64,000 bases of DNA, taken from positions 1 through 64,000 of the forward strand of contig CAXXNZ010000030.1 of assembly GCA_963676075.2 (NCBI GenBank), written 5' to 3'. The notes beneath the pieces were generated by a model. That model was not told the DNA's origin. It was given only the letters and a program-made list of their open reading frames with translations, and did not search any database. Positions 8,079 through 16,261 of this stretch are shown here, one piece after another. A program made the translations under genes and the position numbers. This stretch comes from JAHJQZ01 sp963676075. GTDB taxonomy: Bacteria > Pseudomonadota > Alphaproteobacteria > Rhizobiales > Devosiaceae. The first letter of the stretch is position 1, and every line of letters begins with the position of its first letter.

Positions 8079-8554
8079 AGGGTTTCGATGTCGTCGCCAT
8101 CACCGATGCCAACACCATCGCGCGCTTTGTCGCTGAAAACTGGCACGCCGGTTATCTCGCCAGCCGCGGCGAGCGCATCGAAGCCACATCGCTTAGCGCC
8201 GCCGCTGCCGAGCGTCAGGGGCAGATCATCGGCATGATCACCTGGCGCGTGGACGGGGACGACATGGAGATCGTCACCCTCAACAGCCTCGAACCCGGCG
8301 CCGGTATCGGCTCTGCGCTCTTGCAACATGCTGTCGGGCACGCGCGGGCGCTCGGCATGCGCCGCGTCTGGCTGATGACCACAAACGACAATATCGCGGC
8401 GCTGAAATTCTATCAGAAGCGCGGCATGGAGCTGTGCGCTCTTCATGTCAACGCCATGGAGGAGAACCGCCGGATCAAGCCGGAGATCCCGACTGTCGGC
8501 GATCACGGCATTCCGATCCGCGACGAAATCGAACTGGAAAGGGTGCTGCCGTGA
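8075..8554 (+). CDS. GNAT-family N-acetyltransferase inserted in the ruv operon
   Basis: A 159-residue protein with the GNAT acetyl-CoA motif A (LEPGAGIGSALLQHAVGHARALGMRRVWLMT, given here as the core LEPGAGIGSALLQ near residues 73-85) and motif B (NIAALKFYQKRGM near 108-120). Start and ruvA stop overlap (ATGA), so it is translated from the ruv transcript. The substrate is unknown. Similar acetyltransferases with a C-terminal PEIPTVGDHGIPIRDEIELE tail are common orphan genes in rhizobia. The usual operon is ruvCAB without it. Confidence 0.85.
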   Translation: MKGFDVVAITDANTIARFVAENWHAGYLASRGERIEATSLSAAAAERQGQIIGMITWRVDGDDMEIVTLNSLEPGAGIGSALLQHAVGHARALGMRRVWLMTTNDNIAALKFYQKRGMELCALHVNAMEENRRIKPEIPTVGDHGIPIRDEIELERVLP

Positions 8555-8595
8555 CAACGCTCCTGGCAATCCCTGCATTGGGAAACGACTGAAGC

Positions 8596-8847
8596 ATGGA
8601 CCTGTTCACACTATGGCTGATCGCCGGCGTCGTCGCCTGGGTTGCTCTCGGCGCCTGGGCTGAAACTCGGTTCCGCAGGCAGACCGAGGGCCGCGATTTC
8701 AAGCGCAAGATCATCTTCTACACCTGGGAGAAGCTCGAAACCGACGACCCTGTTGTGCGGCGTGCGCATCGTCTGCGCTCCCTCATCGTTTACGGCTCTT
8801 TTGCCGTCATCGTTATCACGCTCATGGTGTTCAAGCCCCATGGCTGA
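8596..8847 (+). CDS. Small two-helix membrane protein, function unknown
   Basis: An 83-residue protein with a hydrophobic N-terminal helix (LFTLWLIAGVVAWVALGAWA), a charged middle and a second helix near the C-terminus (LIVYGSFAVIVITLMVF). It lies between the acetyltransferase and ruvB, and its last eight bases overlap the ruvB start, so it belongs to the ruv operon. I do not recognise the family. GC composition and codon use look like those of its neighbours, so it is probably a real gene. Confidence 0.72.
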   Translation: MDLFTLWLIAGVVAWVALGAWAETRFRRQTEGRDFKRKIIFYTWEKLETDDPVVRRAHRLRSLIVYGSFAVIVITLMVFKPHG

Positions 8848-9880
8848 CTCGCTCACCTCCGCCACAGCCGGCCGCGACGGAGAAATCGATGTGTCGCTCC
8901 GCCCCTCGGGCTTTGACGATTTTATCGGCCAGGCCGATGCGCGCGCCAATCTCGAGGTGTTCATCAAGGCCGCTAGGCACCGCAACGCGGCGCTCGATCA
9001 TGTGCTGTTTGTCGGCCCCCCCGGCCTTGGCAAGACGACGCTGGCCCAGATCGTTGCCCGCGAGCTTGGCGTCGGCTTCCGCGCCACCTCCGGCCCGGTC
9101 ATCGCCAAGGCCGGCGACCTCGCGGCGCTTTTGACCAATCTCGAAGAGCGTGATGTCCTGTTTATCGACGAGATTCACCGACTCAACCCATCTGTCGAGG
9201 AAATCCTTTATCCGGCCATGGAGGATTTCCAGCTCGACCTGATCATTGGCGAAGGCCCGGCGGCGCGTTCGGTCCGCATCGATTTGTCCAAGTTCACCCT
9301 GATCGGCGCGACGACGCGCGCCGGGTTGTTGACGACACCGCTGCGCGATCGCTTCGGCATTCCGATCCGCCTGAGCTTTTACGAGCCCGAGGAACTGGTG
9401 CAGATCGTCACCCGCGGTGCGCGGCTGATGGGGGTCAAGATGACCGAGGACGGGGCGATGGAAGTCGCCCGCCGTTCACGCGGCACGCCGCGTATTGCCG
9501 GCCGGCTGCTGCGCCGCGTCATCGATTTCGCCCTTGTCGCCGGAGATGGCCAGATCACCGCGCCGCTCGCCGACAAGGCGCTGTTGCGCCTCGATGTCGA
9601 CAAGCGCGGCCTCGACATGCTCGACCGGCGCTATCTCAACCTCATTGCCGAGCACTATGACGGTGGCCCGGTCGGCATCGAGACCATCGCCGCCGCCCTT
9701 TCCGAACCGCGCGACGCCATCGAGGAAATCGTCGAACCCTTCCTGTTGCAGCAGGGGTTCATCCAGCGCACCCCCCGCGGCCGCATGCTGACCATGACCG
9801 CCTTCGCCCATCTCGGACGCGAGATGCCGAAATCGCTTGGCGGTCAAGGCGCGCTGTTCGATGATGGCGACGACCACTGA
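8840..9880 (+). CDS. ruvB: Holliday junction branch migration ATPase RuvB
   Basis: A 346-residue AAA+ motor. Walker A GPPGLGKT is at residues about 59-66, Walker B LFIDEIHRL near 110-118, sensor TLIGATTRAGLL near 156-167, and the C-terminal winged helix carries GFIQRTPRGRM. Hexamers pump DNA through the RuvA-bound junction. The ATG at 8840 is chosen because the protein then begins in the usual way before the RPSGFDDFIGQ motif. A longer in-frame extension upstream is out-of-frame reading of the small membrane gene. It overlaps that gene by eight bases. Confidence 0.96.
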   Translation: MADSLTSATAGRDGEIDVSLRPSGFDDFIGQADARANLEVFIKAARHRNAALDHVLFVGPPGLGKTTLAQIVARELGVGFRATSGPVIAKAGDLAALLTNLEERDVLFIDEIHRLNPSVEEILYPAMEDFQLDLIIGEGPAARSVRIDLSKFTLIGATTRAGLLTTPLRDRFGIPIRLSFYEPEELVQIVTRGARLMGVKMTEDGAMEVARRSRGTPRIAGRLLRRVIDFALVAGDGQITAPLADKALLRLDVDKRGLDMLDRRYLNLIAEHYDGGPVGIETIAAALSEPRDAIEEIVEPFLLQQGFIQRTPRGRMLTMTAFAHLGREMPKSLGGQGALFDDGDDH

Positions 9881-9958
9881 GCCGCCGGTTCCAAGGCCGC
9901 TTCTGCGCCCTGATGCCGTCCCATTTGCTGTCTAAGCGAAGCGAAACAAGGCTCTGGG

Positions 9959-10864
9959 ATGATGATGAGCTTGACGCGTCGGGCCGACCGGACGGCGGTC
10001 GGCAGCGCCGCAGTCTGTCTTGGCATTTCGTCCGGTGCACTGGGATATGAGCCGATGACCGATCTGCGTGTGACCGCCTACCGCCCGACGCTGCCAAACT
10101 GGCCCGGCGATCTGCCGCTGCGCATCGTGGCCTTGGCCGATATCCATGCCTGTTCACCATGGATGACACCCAAACGCATTGCCGGCATCGTCAACCGCGC
10201 CAATGCGCTTGAACCCGATATCATCGTCCTGCTCGGCGACTACGTGTCGGCGATCCGCTGGGCCGGCAAGGTGCCAGATACCGCCTGGGCCGCCGAATTC
10301 GCCAAACTCAGGGCCCCGCTCGGCGTTCACGCCATTCTCGGCAATCACGATTGGGATGAGGACCGAGAGGCAAAGCGACGTCGCAACGGACCGGTCGCAG
10401 CCGGCGAGGCGCTGAAAGCCGCCGGTATTCCCGTCTATCACAATGAAGTTGTCGCGCTCGACACAGGCGTTCGCAGGTTCTGGCTGGCCGGCCTCGGCGA
10501 CCAGCGCGCCCTGCCGCCCCTGCACCGGGGTGGGCACTACCGTGGCGTCGATGATCTGCCCGGCACGCTGGCCCAGATCACCGACGACGCGCCGGTGATC
10601 CTTCTGGCGCATGAACCCGACATCTTCCCCGACGTGCCCGAGCGCGTGGCGCTGACCATGAGCGGGCACACCCATGGCGGCCAGGTCAAACTGTTCGGCC
10701 GAACGCCTGTCGTGCCGTCGAGATATGGATCGCGTTACGTCTATGGCCATATCCACGAGGCCGGTCGCGACCTCATCGTCTCCGGTGGGCTGGGCTATTC
10801 CGGTCTGCCCATCCGTGTCGGCGTGACGCCGGAAATCGTCGTCGTCGAGCTCGGCGCCGGCTGA
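9959..10864 (+). CDS. Calcineurin-like metallophosphoesterase (YaeI/YkuE type)
   Basis: A 301-residue protein. The dimetal motifs are in order: LADIHACSPW (DxH), VLLGDYV (GD), ILGNHDWDED (GNHD), LLAHEPD, and SGHTHGGQVKLFG (GHTH). This order, with LAHEPDIF and HGGQVKLFG, matches the YaeI/YkuE group, some of which hydrolyse UDP-diacylglucosamine-like lipids; the substrate here is unknown. The N-terminus is short and hydrophobic (TAVGSAAVCLGISSGALGY), perhaps a membrane anchor. It lies 78 bp after ruvB and could be read from the same transcript. Confidence 0.88.
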   Translation: MMMSLTRRADRTAVGSAAVCLGISSGALGYEPMTDLRVTAYRPTLPNWPGDLPLRIVALADIHACSPWMTPKRIAGIVNRANALEPDIIVLLGDYVSAIRWAGKVPDTAWAAEFAKLRAPLGVHAILGNHDWDEDREAKRRRNGPVAAGEALKAAGIPVYHNEVVALDTGVRRFWLAGLGDQRALPPLHRGGHYRGVDDLPGTLAQITDDAPVILLAHEPDIFPDVPERVALTMSGHTHGGQVKLFGRTPVVPSRYGSRYVYGHIHEAGRDLIVSGGLGYSGLPIRVGVTPEIVVVELGAG

Positions 10865-10964
10865 CCCCGGAATCGGTGCCGCGCACAATGTCGCAGCGCC
10901 ACTCTCCTGACTGTTTTAAGACCTGTCGCCTGCCTAGATACCGTTCAAAAAACGGGAGGCGGTA

Positions 10965-12065
10965 ATGGCGAGTTACGGAACGGTCATGGTTTTGGGAGGA
11001 ACCGGCTTGACCGGTCGGTTGATTGCCGAACAGGCCGCCGAAACGCTCGGACTGAATATCGTGCTTGCCGGTCGCAATGGCGCGGCACTCGAAGACATGG
11101 CGGCGTCACTTCGGCAAAAGCTGCCCGAACGCAGCTTCGACACATCCGTGGTCGACATCACCAACGAAAAGGCCCTGACCACGGCCTTGGCTGGTATCGA
11201 CCTCCTCGTCGTTTCAGCGCCCGTCGCCGATCTCATGGACAGTATTGCCGAGGCGGCGCTGGCGAGCGGCACCGACATGATCGACATCCTGGTGCGACCG
11301 CTGGCCGCCGAAAAGATCCTGGCCTTCGATGCGCGGGCACGGGCCGCCGGCCGAACCTTCATCACCCAGGCGGGTTTCCATCCCGGCGTGCTCGGGCCGA
11401 TCATGCGGATGGCCGGCGCCGGCTTTTCCCGGCTCGACGAAGTTCATGTCGGCATGGCCATGCAGGCGAGCCTGCGCGACGTCAATTCGGCAAGCGAGAT
11501 CGTCTCGGAGGTCGCCGAGCCGACCTATCTGCTCGACGCAGGCGAATGGCGTCAGGCGAGCTACAAGGACATGCACACTTTCGCCTTCGCGCCGCCGTTC
11601 GGCAAAAGAGCCTGCTATCCGCTCAACATGCGCGAGGTGGCGACGGTGGGCCGGGAGCTTGGACTCAAAAAGGCCGGCGCCTATTCTTCCGGCTTCAACT
11701 GGTTCATCGATTATCTGGTGTTTCCGCTGCTGTTTGCGGCGAACGGTCTGGGCGGCGCTCGTTTGGCCAACCGCGTCGCGCCATTGTTCTATTATGGCAA
11801 CAAATGGTTCAGCCCGAAGGAGCAGATCATCGAGATCCGCGCCGAAGCTACCGGCGAGATCGACGGGAAACCAACGACCCGGGCCTACAGCCTGTCCTCG
11901 CGCGAGCCCTATGCCGTGACCGCCCGCTGCGTGATCGCCGCTCTCGAACAAATGATCGACGGCCCGCTCTCCCAACCCGGTGTCCTGCTGATGGGCGAGC
12001 GCATCGACCACCAGCGTCTGTTTGCCGAGCTCGAAGGCTCGGGCGCCAAGGTGTGGACTGACTAG
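10965..12065 (+). CDS. Saccharopine dehydrogenase-like NAD(P)-binding protein
   Basis: A 366-residue protein. It begins with a Rossmann dinucleotide-binding motif, VMVLGGTGLTGRLIAE (residues about 8-23), followed by LAGRNGAALEDMA. The overall layout matches the saccharopine dehydrogenase NADP-binding family. The substrate cannot be inferred; members with this architecture are not generally lysine-pathway enzymes. An amphipathic hydrophobic stretch (FIDYLVFPLLFAANGLGGARL) sits near residue 248. A good ribosome site, GGAGG, lies at 10953-10958. A dispersed repeat starts on its stop codon. Confidence 0.8.
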   Translation: MASYGTVMVLGGTGLTGRLIAEQAAETLGLNIVLAGRNGAALEDMAASLRQKLPERSFDTSVVDITNEKALTTALAGIDLLVVSAPVADLMDSIAEAALASGTDMIDILVRPLAAEKILAFDARARAAGRTFITQAGFHPGVLGPIMRMAGAGFSRLDEVHVGMAMQASLRDVNSASEIVSEVAEPTYLLDAGEWRQASYKDMHTFAFAPPFGKRACYPLNMREVATVGRELGLKKAGAYSSGFNWFIDYLVFPLLFAANGLGGARLANRVAPLFYYGNKWFSPKEQIIEIRAEATGEIDGKPTTRAYSLSSREPYAVTARCVIAALEQMIDGPLSQPGVLLMGERIDHQRLFAELEGSGAKVWTD

Positions 12066-12130
12066 AGCATTTTCAGCAAAAGTGGGAACCGGTTTTGCGG
12101 TTCGAAAATGCGATAAAACAATCTAGGGAC
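12064..12130. repeat. Dispersed rhizobial intergenic repeat, copy 2
   Basis: GAGCATTTTC...AAAAGTGGGAACCGGTTTTGCGG...GAAAATGCGATAAAACA, beginning at the TAG of the preceding gene as copy 1 does. The outer arms (GAGCATTTTC / GAAAATGC) pair. This is the least degenerate copy in the window. Confidence 0.75.
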
Positions 12131-12174
12131 TATCTGCGCCGCGCGGCCCTACGCCCGGTCAAATGGCAAGCCGC

Positions 12175-12369
12175 TCACCGGCGCTTGAGATCGTCCATGG
12201 TGAAGCTGACGCCGCGTCCGGCCAGCCATTCGGTGAAGCGCGCCATCTTCTCGTCGAGCGAGCAGGTGCGCGGATTGGCGTCGAGCTCGACCTGATAGTC
12301 CTGCCGCAGTTTCAGCCGCGTTTCCTCATCGAGTTCGGCCCAGGGTGTCAGGCTGACATTGTAGCTCAT
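12175..12369 (-). CDS. Small hypothetical protein (64 aa)
   Basis: MSYNVSLTPWAELDEETRLK... is a compact, charged, soluble protein with no signal or membrane segment and a single cysteine. AGCTGGA lies just before its ATG. It is divergent from the Nudix gene. I recognise no domain. Composition and codon use match the surroundings, and alternative frames here are not better. Its role is unknown. Confidence 0.6.
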   Translation of the reverse strand: MSYNVSLTPWAELDEETRLKLRQDYQVELDANPRTCSLDEKMARFTEWLAGRGVSFTMDDLKRR

Positions 12370-12465
12370 TCGTCCAGCTTTCTTGAATGAATTAGCAAAA
12401 CCCTATAGCCAGAAGCCGTCATGTCCATGACCTGACGCAACATGATTTTCCGCCGCAGGACTCCC

Positions 12466-12972
12466 ATGCAAGACCCGGATGCCCGCCAGATCATCCATTT
12501 CCGCCTCGATGGCGGGCGCGTCTTCAACCATCGCGCCGCCGGCATCGCCATCCGCGACGGCCATGTCCTCATCTGCCGCGAGGACGACGATGCCTACACC
12601 CTGCTGCCCGGCGGGCGCATCGAGATGGGTGAGGATTCCCGCACCTCGATCACCCGCGAGATCGAAGAGGAAATGAAGGCGCCGGGCGAGGTCGGGCGGC
12701 TTGTGTTCACCGCCGAGAACTTCTTCGAGCGCGAGGGACGCCAGTTCCACGAGCTCGGCATGTATTACGAGATCACCCCGCCTGCCGCCGTCCCCTTCGT
12801 CACCGGCACGCCGGCACTCGTCACCGAGGACGAGGGGCATGTGTTGAGCTTTTTCTGGGCGGCGCTCGAAGGCGAGGACCTTACCCGCTACAACCTCTTG
12901 CCGCGCTGGCTGCGCACGCGGCTTGCCGCCCTGCCGCAAACCCTGCAACATGTGGTGGCCGACGAAAGATGA
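12466..12972 (+). CDS. Nudix hydrolase
   Basis: A 168-residue protein. The Nudix box GGRIEMGEDSRTSITREIEEEM lies near residues 50-71; the catalytic REIEEE core is intact, while the usual Gly after it is Lys. Nudix enzymes hydrolyse nucleoside diphosphates linked to another moiety; the substrate is unknown. The start at 12466 is chosen because AGGA lies five bases before the ATG; an in-frame ATG eight codons upstream lacks this. The stop overlaps the next gene's ATG by four bases, so they are coupled. Confidence 0.87.
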   Translation: MQDPDARQIIHFRLDGGRVFNHRAAGIAIRDGHVLICREDDDAYTLLPGGRIEMGEDSRTSITREIEEEMKAPGEVGRLVFTAENFFEREGRQFHELGMYYEITPPAAVPFVTGTPALVTEDEGHVLSFFWAALEGEDLTRYNLLPRWLRTRLAALPQTLQHVVADER

Positions 12973-13322
12973 CCAGCGAACCGGCCTACGACCCACTTGT
13001 CGATTTTGGCAAGCTGAACCGGGCACTTCCCGTCATCTTCGCCGGTCTTGCGATCATCTTCATTCTGCCATGGGCTATCGCCATGCCCGGCAATGACGAG
13101 GGCATGCACATGCTCGGTTGGTCGCTCGGTGTTGGCGCCTCTCTGGTCTACCCGCTCTATGCCGCTGCGACCTTCTCGGTATTCGCCCGGGCCTATCGCT
13201 TTGCACTGGGCAAGCCGAAGGAGACGGTCAAGAAGCCGATCGTTTTTCGCAAGCTCATACGATTTGGCTTTTATGCATACCTGGCGGTTCAACTCGTCGC
13301 GATCGTACTGATGTGGACCTAG
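12969..13322 (+). CDS. Small membrane protein with three helices, function unknown
   Basis: A 117-residue protein with hydrophobic segments at residues about 19-39 (ALPVIFAGLAIIFILPWAIAM), 49-72 and 96-116 (FGFYAYLAVQLVAIVLMW). Its start overlaps the Nudix stop (ATGA) and it ends 25 bp before ybgC, so it may be co-transcribed with both. I recognise no family. The N-terminal 18 residues are polar and probably cytoplasmic. Confidence 0.7.
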   Translation: MTSEPAYDPLVDFGKLNRALPVIFAGLAIIFILPWAIAMPGNDEGMHMLGWSLGVGASLVYPLYAAATFSVFARAYRFALGKPKETVKKPIVFRKLIRFGFYAYLAVQLVAIVLMWT

Positions 13323-13347
13323 AACCGAACAAGACAGAGAACATTCG

Positions 13348-13725
13348 ATGCCAAGCAAGCTTAGCGTCCGCGTCTATTTCGAGGACACCGATTTTTCCGG
13401 CAATGTCTACCACGCCGCCTATCTGAGATTTTTCGAGCGCGCCCGCACCGAATGGCTGCGTGCAAAAGGCATCAACCATTCCCAACTGATCGATGAGGGT
13501 CTGTTCTTTGCAGCGCGGCGCATGGAGATTTCCTGGGAAAGGCCAGCCCATATAGATGATCTCGTCGACATCGAGACCGAGATCGCCAAACGTTCCGGCG
13601 CCCGCGTTACCCTCGCTCAGGTCATGCGGCGCGGCGACCAAGTTCTGGCAACGGCCAGCGTCGAGATCGTCATGGTCAACGCCGCAGGACGGCCCGTGCG
13701 CCTGCCGGCAGAGATGTTCGACTGA
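13348..13725 (+). CDS. ybgC: Tol-Pal-associated acyl-CoA thioesterase YbgC
   Basis: A 125-residue hot-dog-fold thioesterase. The catalytic Asp motif YFEDTDFSGNVYHAAYLRFFERART spans residues about 10-34, with its core EDTDFSGNVYHA unmistakable. YbgC-type enzymes hydrolyse acyl-CoA or acyl-ACP and are typically the first gene of tol-pal clusters, as here. A 343-bp spacer with a repeat and a CtrA-like box separates it from tolQ, so tolQ may have its own promoter. Confidence 0.93.
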   Translation: MPSKLSVRVYFEDTDFSGNVYHAAYLRFFERARTEWLRAKGINHSQLIDEGLFFAARRMEISWERPAHIDDLVDIETEIAKRSGARVTLAQVMRRGDQVLATASVEIVMVNAAGRPVRLPAEMFD

Positions 13726-13756
13726 TAATCTGAAACGGCCCCTCCACAGCCTTTTG

Positions 13757-13905
13757 ACGGTCCCCCCAATGAACGGGGGCGGATCGAGAGGCGGCGCGCC
13801 CATCCTCCCTGCAAAGCAGGGGAGGGGGTGCATCATGCGACTGGGCGGTGGAGGGGCGACCCTGTCTGCTTCCCCTCCCACCCCACAAAAGCCGCATTCA
13901 CCATA
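13757..13905. repeat. GC-rich dispersed palindromic repeat, second copy
   Basis: Contains CCTCCCTGCAAAGCAGGGGAGG, a near-perfect hairpin, and CCCCCAATGAACGGGGGC, followed by GGAGGGG/CCCCTCC segments. Layout and base composition match dispersed elements seen between genes in related alphaproteobacteria; it resembles the element at 4954-5105 in type rather than base by base. It is non-coding, in the ybgC-tolQ spacer. Confidence 0.5.
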
Positions 13906-13925
13906 GATTTGGCGGGAAGGGCTTG

Positions 13926-13940
13926 TTAACTCCTCGTGAA
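13926..13940. promoter_or_regulatory. Near-consensus CtrA-type box upstream of tolQ
   Basis: TTAA-CTCCTCG-TGAA, one mismatch from TTAA-N7-TTAA, about 130 bp before tolQ. In Caulobacter the cell-cycle regulator CtrA uses TTAA-N7-TTAA and controls tol-pal genes. With one mismatch, a chance occurrence is possible. Confidence 0.35.
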
Positions 13941-14068
13941 CCATAATTGGGTTTTGTCATCCTGCGCCCGGCGGGGCGGCCCGCCCTGCTGACAATTCTC
14001 TTAAAAATGCCCTAATCCGCCGGCATTCGCCTGATCCTAGCCAAAACCGCCAAACTGGACCTGCCGTC

Positions 14069-14779
14069 ATGGACGCTGCCACCGCTGCCACCGCCGCCTC
14101 GGAGATCGACTTTTCGCTTCTCGCGCTGTTCATGCGCGCCGACTGGGTGGTCAAGTTCGTCATGATGGGCCTGCTCGCCGCGTCGGTCTGGTGCTGGGCC
14201 ATCATCATCGACAAGGCGCTTTTGTATTCGCGCACAAATCGGCAGATGAACGCCTTTGAGAAGATGTTCTGGTCGGGCCAGTCGCTCGAAGAGCTCTATC
14301 GCTCCCTGAGCGAAGAGAGCCCGCGTGGCCTCGCCTCGGTGTTTGTCGCCGCCATGAAAGAGTGGAAGCGCAGCCACGAGCAGCGCGCCTCCTCGGCGAT
14401 CGGCGTGCAATCGCGCCTCGACCGCGTCGTCGATGTTGCCATTTCGCGGGAATCGGACCGTCTCGACAAGAACCTCGGGTTCCTGGCCACCGTCGCCTCG
14501 GCGTCGCCATTCATTGGTCTTTTTGGCACGGTATGGGGCATCATGAATTCGTTCCAGTCGATTGCCGCATCCAAATCGACCAATCTTGCCGTGGTCGCGC
14601 CGGGTATTGCCGAGGCGCTGTTTGCCACTGCCCTCGGCCTGCTCGCCGCCATCCCGGCGACCATTGCCTACAACAAGCTCAGCTCGGACGCCGGCAAGCT
14701 CAGTGGCCGGCTTGAGACCTTCGCCGACGAATTCTCGACCATCTTGTCCCGCCAGCTCGAAGCGCGGAGCCAGAAGTAA
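14069..14779 (+). CDS. tolQ: Tol-Pal system proton-channel protein TolQ
   Basis: A 236-residue MotA/TolQ/ExbB-family inner-membrane protein with three hydrophobic segments: residues about 28-48, then LGFLATVASASPFIGLFGTVWGIM (about 136-159), then AVVAPGIAEALFATALGLLAAIPATIAYN (about 173-201). The last two carry the conserved proton-channel residues. TolQ pairs with TolR to energise TolA from the proton motive force during constriction. Its last base overlaps the tolR start (TAATG). Confidence 0.96.
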   Translation: MDAATAATAASEIDFSLLALFMRADWVVKFVMMGLLAASVWCWAIIIDKALLYSRTNRQMNAFEKMFWSGQSLEELYRSLSEESPRGLASVFVAAMKEWKRSHEQRASSAIGVQSRLDRVVDVAISRESDRLDKNLGFLATVASASPFIGLFGTVWGIMNSFQSIAASKSTNLAVVAPGIAEALFATALGLLAAIPATIAYNKLSSDAGKLSGRLETFADEFSTILSRQLEARSQK

Positions 14780-15225
14780 TGGCCATCTCGATCGCCAAGC
14801 AGGTTCGGAGCGGACGACGCGGGCGGCGGCCCCGCGCGCGGCCGATGTCCGAGATCAACGTCACCCCCATGGTCGACGTCATGCTGGTGCTGCTGATCGT
14901 CTTCATGGTCGCGGCGCCGCTTCTGACGGTCGGCGTGCCGATCGATCTGCCCAAGACCCAGGCCAAGTCCTTGAACACCGAGCAGAAGCCGGTCACCGTT
15001 TCGGTGAGCCCCGCGGGCGAGGTGTTTCTCGGCGACCAGAAGATTCCGCTCGATAACCTGATCGATGCCGTCGCGGCCGAGACCGCCGACAATCCCGAGC
15101 AACGCATCTATGTGCGCGGCGATCAGAGCGCCGACTACGGCACGGTTATGCAGGTCATGGGTGTATTGTCGGGTGCCGGCTATTCCCATATCGGCCTGAT
15201 TACCGAGCCGGTTCAGGGTCAATGA
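14779..15225 (+). CDS. tolR: Tol-Pal system protein TolR
   Basis: A 148-residue ExbD/TolR protein. The single membrane helix begins SEINVTPMVDVMLVLLIVFM, with the proton-carrying Asp in PMVDVML. A periplasmic domain follows, with IYVRGDQSADYG near residues 112-123. The N-terminus is basic and cytoplasmic. Translational coupling to tolQ (one-base overlap) fits the fixed TolQ:TolR stoichiometry. Confidence 0.96.
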   Translation: MAISIAKQVRSGRRGRRPRARPMSEINVTPMVDVMLVLLIVFMVAAPLLTVGVPIDLPKTQAKSLNTEQKPVTVSVSPAGEVFLGDQKIPLDNLIDAVAAETADNPEQRIYVRGDQSADYGTVMQVMGVLSGAGYSHIGLITEPVQGQ

Positions 15226-15229
15226 GGCC

Positions 15230-16222
15230 ATGCGTGTTGGCCTGGCCACCTCGCTCGTTGCCCACGCCGTGCTGATCACGCTTGGCGTCGTCGGCCTGCA
15301 CAATGCCGAGGAATTGCAGCCAACCCCGATCGAGGCGATTTCGGTCGATCTCGTGCCGATCGAGGACGTGGCTTCGATCCGTATGGGGTCCGAGAACTCT
15401 GATGTGATCGAGACGCCGAAACCGGCTGCCGTCGATTCCCCCAAGCCTGAGGATCCGGCCGAGCGCCCCGGCGCCACCGAGAAGGACCAGCCGACCCCGC
15501 AGGAGACCAATACGCCGAGCCCTGCCCCGACGGTACAAACCGCGCCCGAACCTGTGCCCGAGGTGCAGCCGGCGCCGACCCCGGAAGAAACGCCACCGCC
15601 GCCGCCACCGACCCCCGAGCCGGAAAAAGAACCCGAGGCCCCTGCGGCCGAACCGGCGCCCGAGCTTTCTGCCGAACCGACGACCGAGACGCCGGCCGAG
15701 GCCCCGGCGCCCGTGCCTGCCATGCGCACCGCCTCCGTGCAGCGCCAGCAGGCCGAGGCCAAGCCGACACCGAAAGTCACCGAGCCGCCCAAGGCCGACA
15801 AGCCCAAGGAAACCAAGCCTGCCGATCAGGTGGCCAACATCATCAATTCCGAGGACTCGCGCGGCTCGACCACCGGTTCGGGCGGACAGGCCGCCGCCGG
15901 CAGGCCGACAGGGCAGGCCCAGCGCCTGACCCAGTCCGAACTCGGTGCCCTGATCGTCCAGATGCAGCGCTGCTGGAATCCGACCCTGTCCGACCGCAAC
16001 GATGGCTTCATCGTTCGTCTGATGGTGGCGATGAACCCGGACGGCACCGTCAGAGGCACGCCCGAAATTCTGAGCGATGTTTCGAGCTCACCAATGCTTG
16101 GCCTCGCCGCCCGCACGGCGGCGCGCAAGATTCAGAACTGCGGGCCGTTCGACTTGCCCGACAACAAATACGATTACTGGAAGCAGATCGACGTGACGCT
16201 CGACGCCAGCCAGGCCGATTGA
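15230..16222 (+). CDS. tolA: Tol-Pal system protein TolA
   Basis: A 330-residue protein with an N-terminal membrane helix (LATSLVAHAVLITLGVVGL), a long Pro/Glu/Ala/Thr-rich central region (about residues 60-200) in place of the Lys/Ala-rich helix of E. coli TolA, and a C-terminal TonB/TolA-like domain that starts near LTQSELGALIVQMQRCWNP. It spans the periplasm to reach TolB and Pal. It starts four bases after tolR. The proline-rich linker is usual in alphaproteobacteria. Confidence 0.92.
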   Translation: MRVGLATSLVAHAVLITLGVVGLHNAEELQPTPIEAISVDLVPIEDVASIRMGSENSDVIETPKPAAVDSPKPEDPAERPGATEKDQPTPQETNTPSPAPTVQTAPEPVPEVQPAPTPEETPPPPPPTPEPEKEPEAPAAEPAPELSAEPTTETPAEAPAPVPAMRTASVQRQQAEAKPTPKVTEPPKADKPKETKPADQVANIINSEDSRGSTTGSGGQAAAGRPTGQAQRLTQSELGALIVQMQRCWNPTLSDRNDGFIVRLMVAMNPDGTVRGTPEILSDVSSSPMLGLAARTAARKIQNCGPFDLPDNKYDYWKQIDVTLDASQAD

Positions 16223-16261
16223 CATGAACGCCCCGAAACAGTCCCATGAACGGATGTTCCG

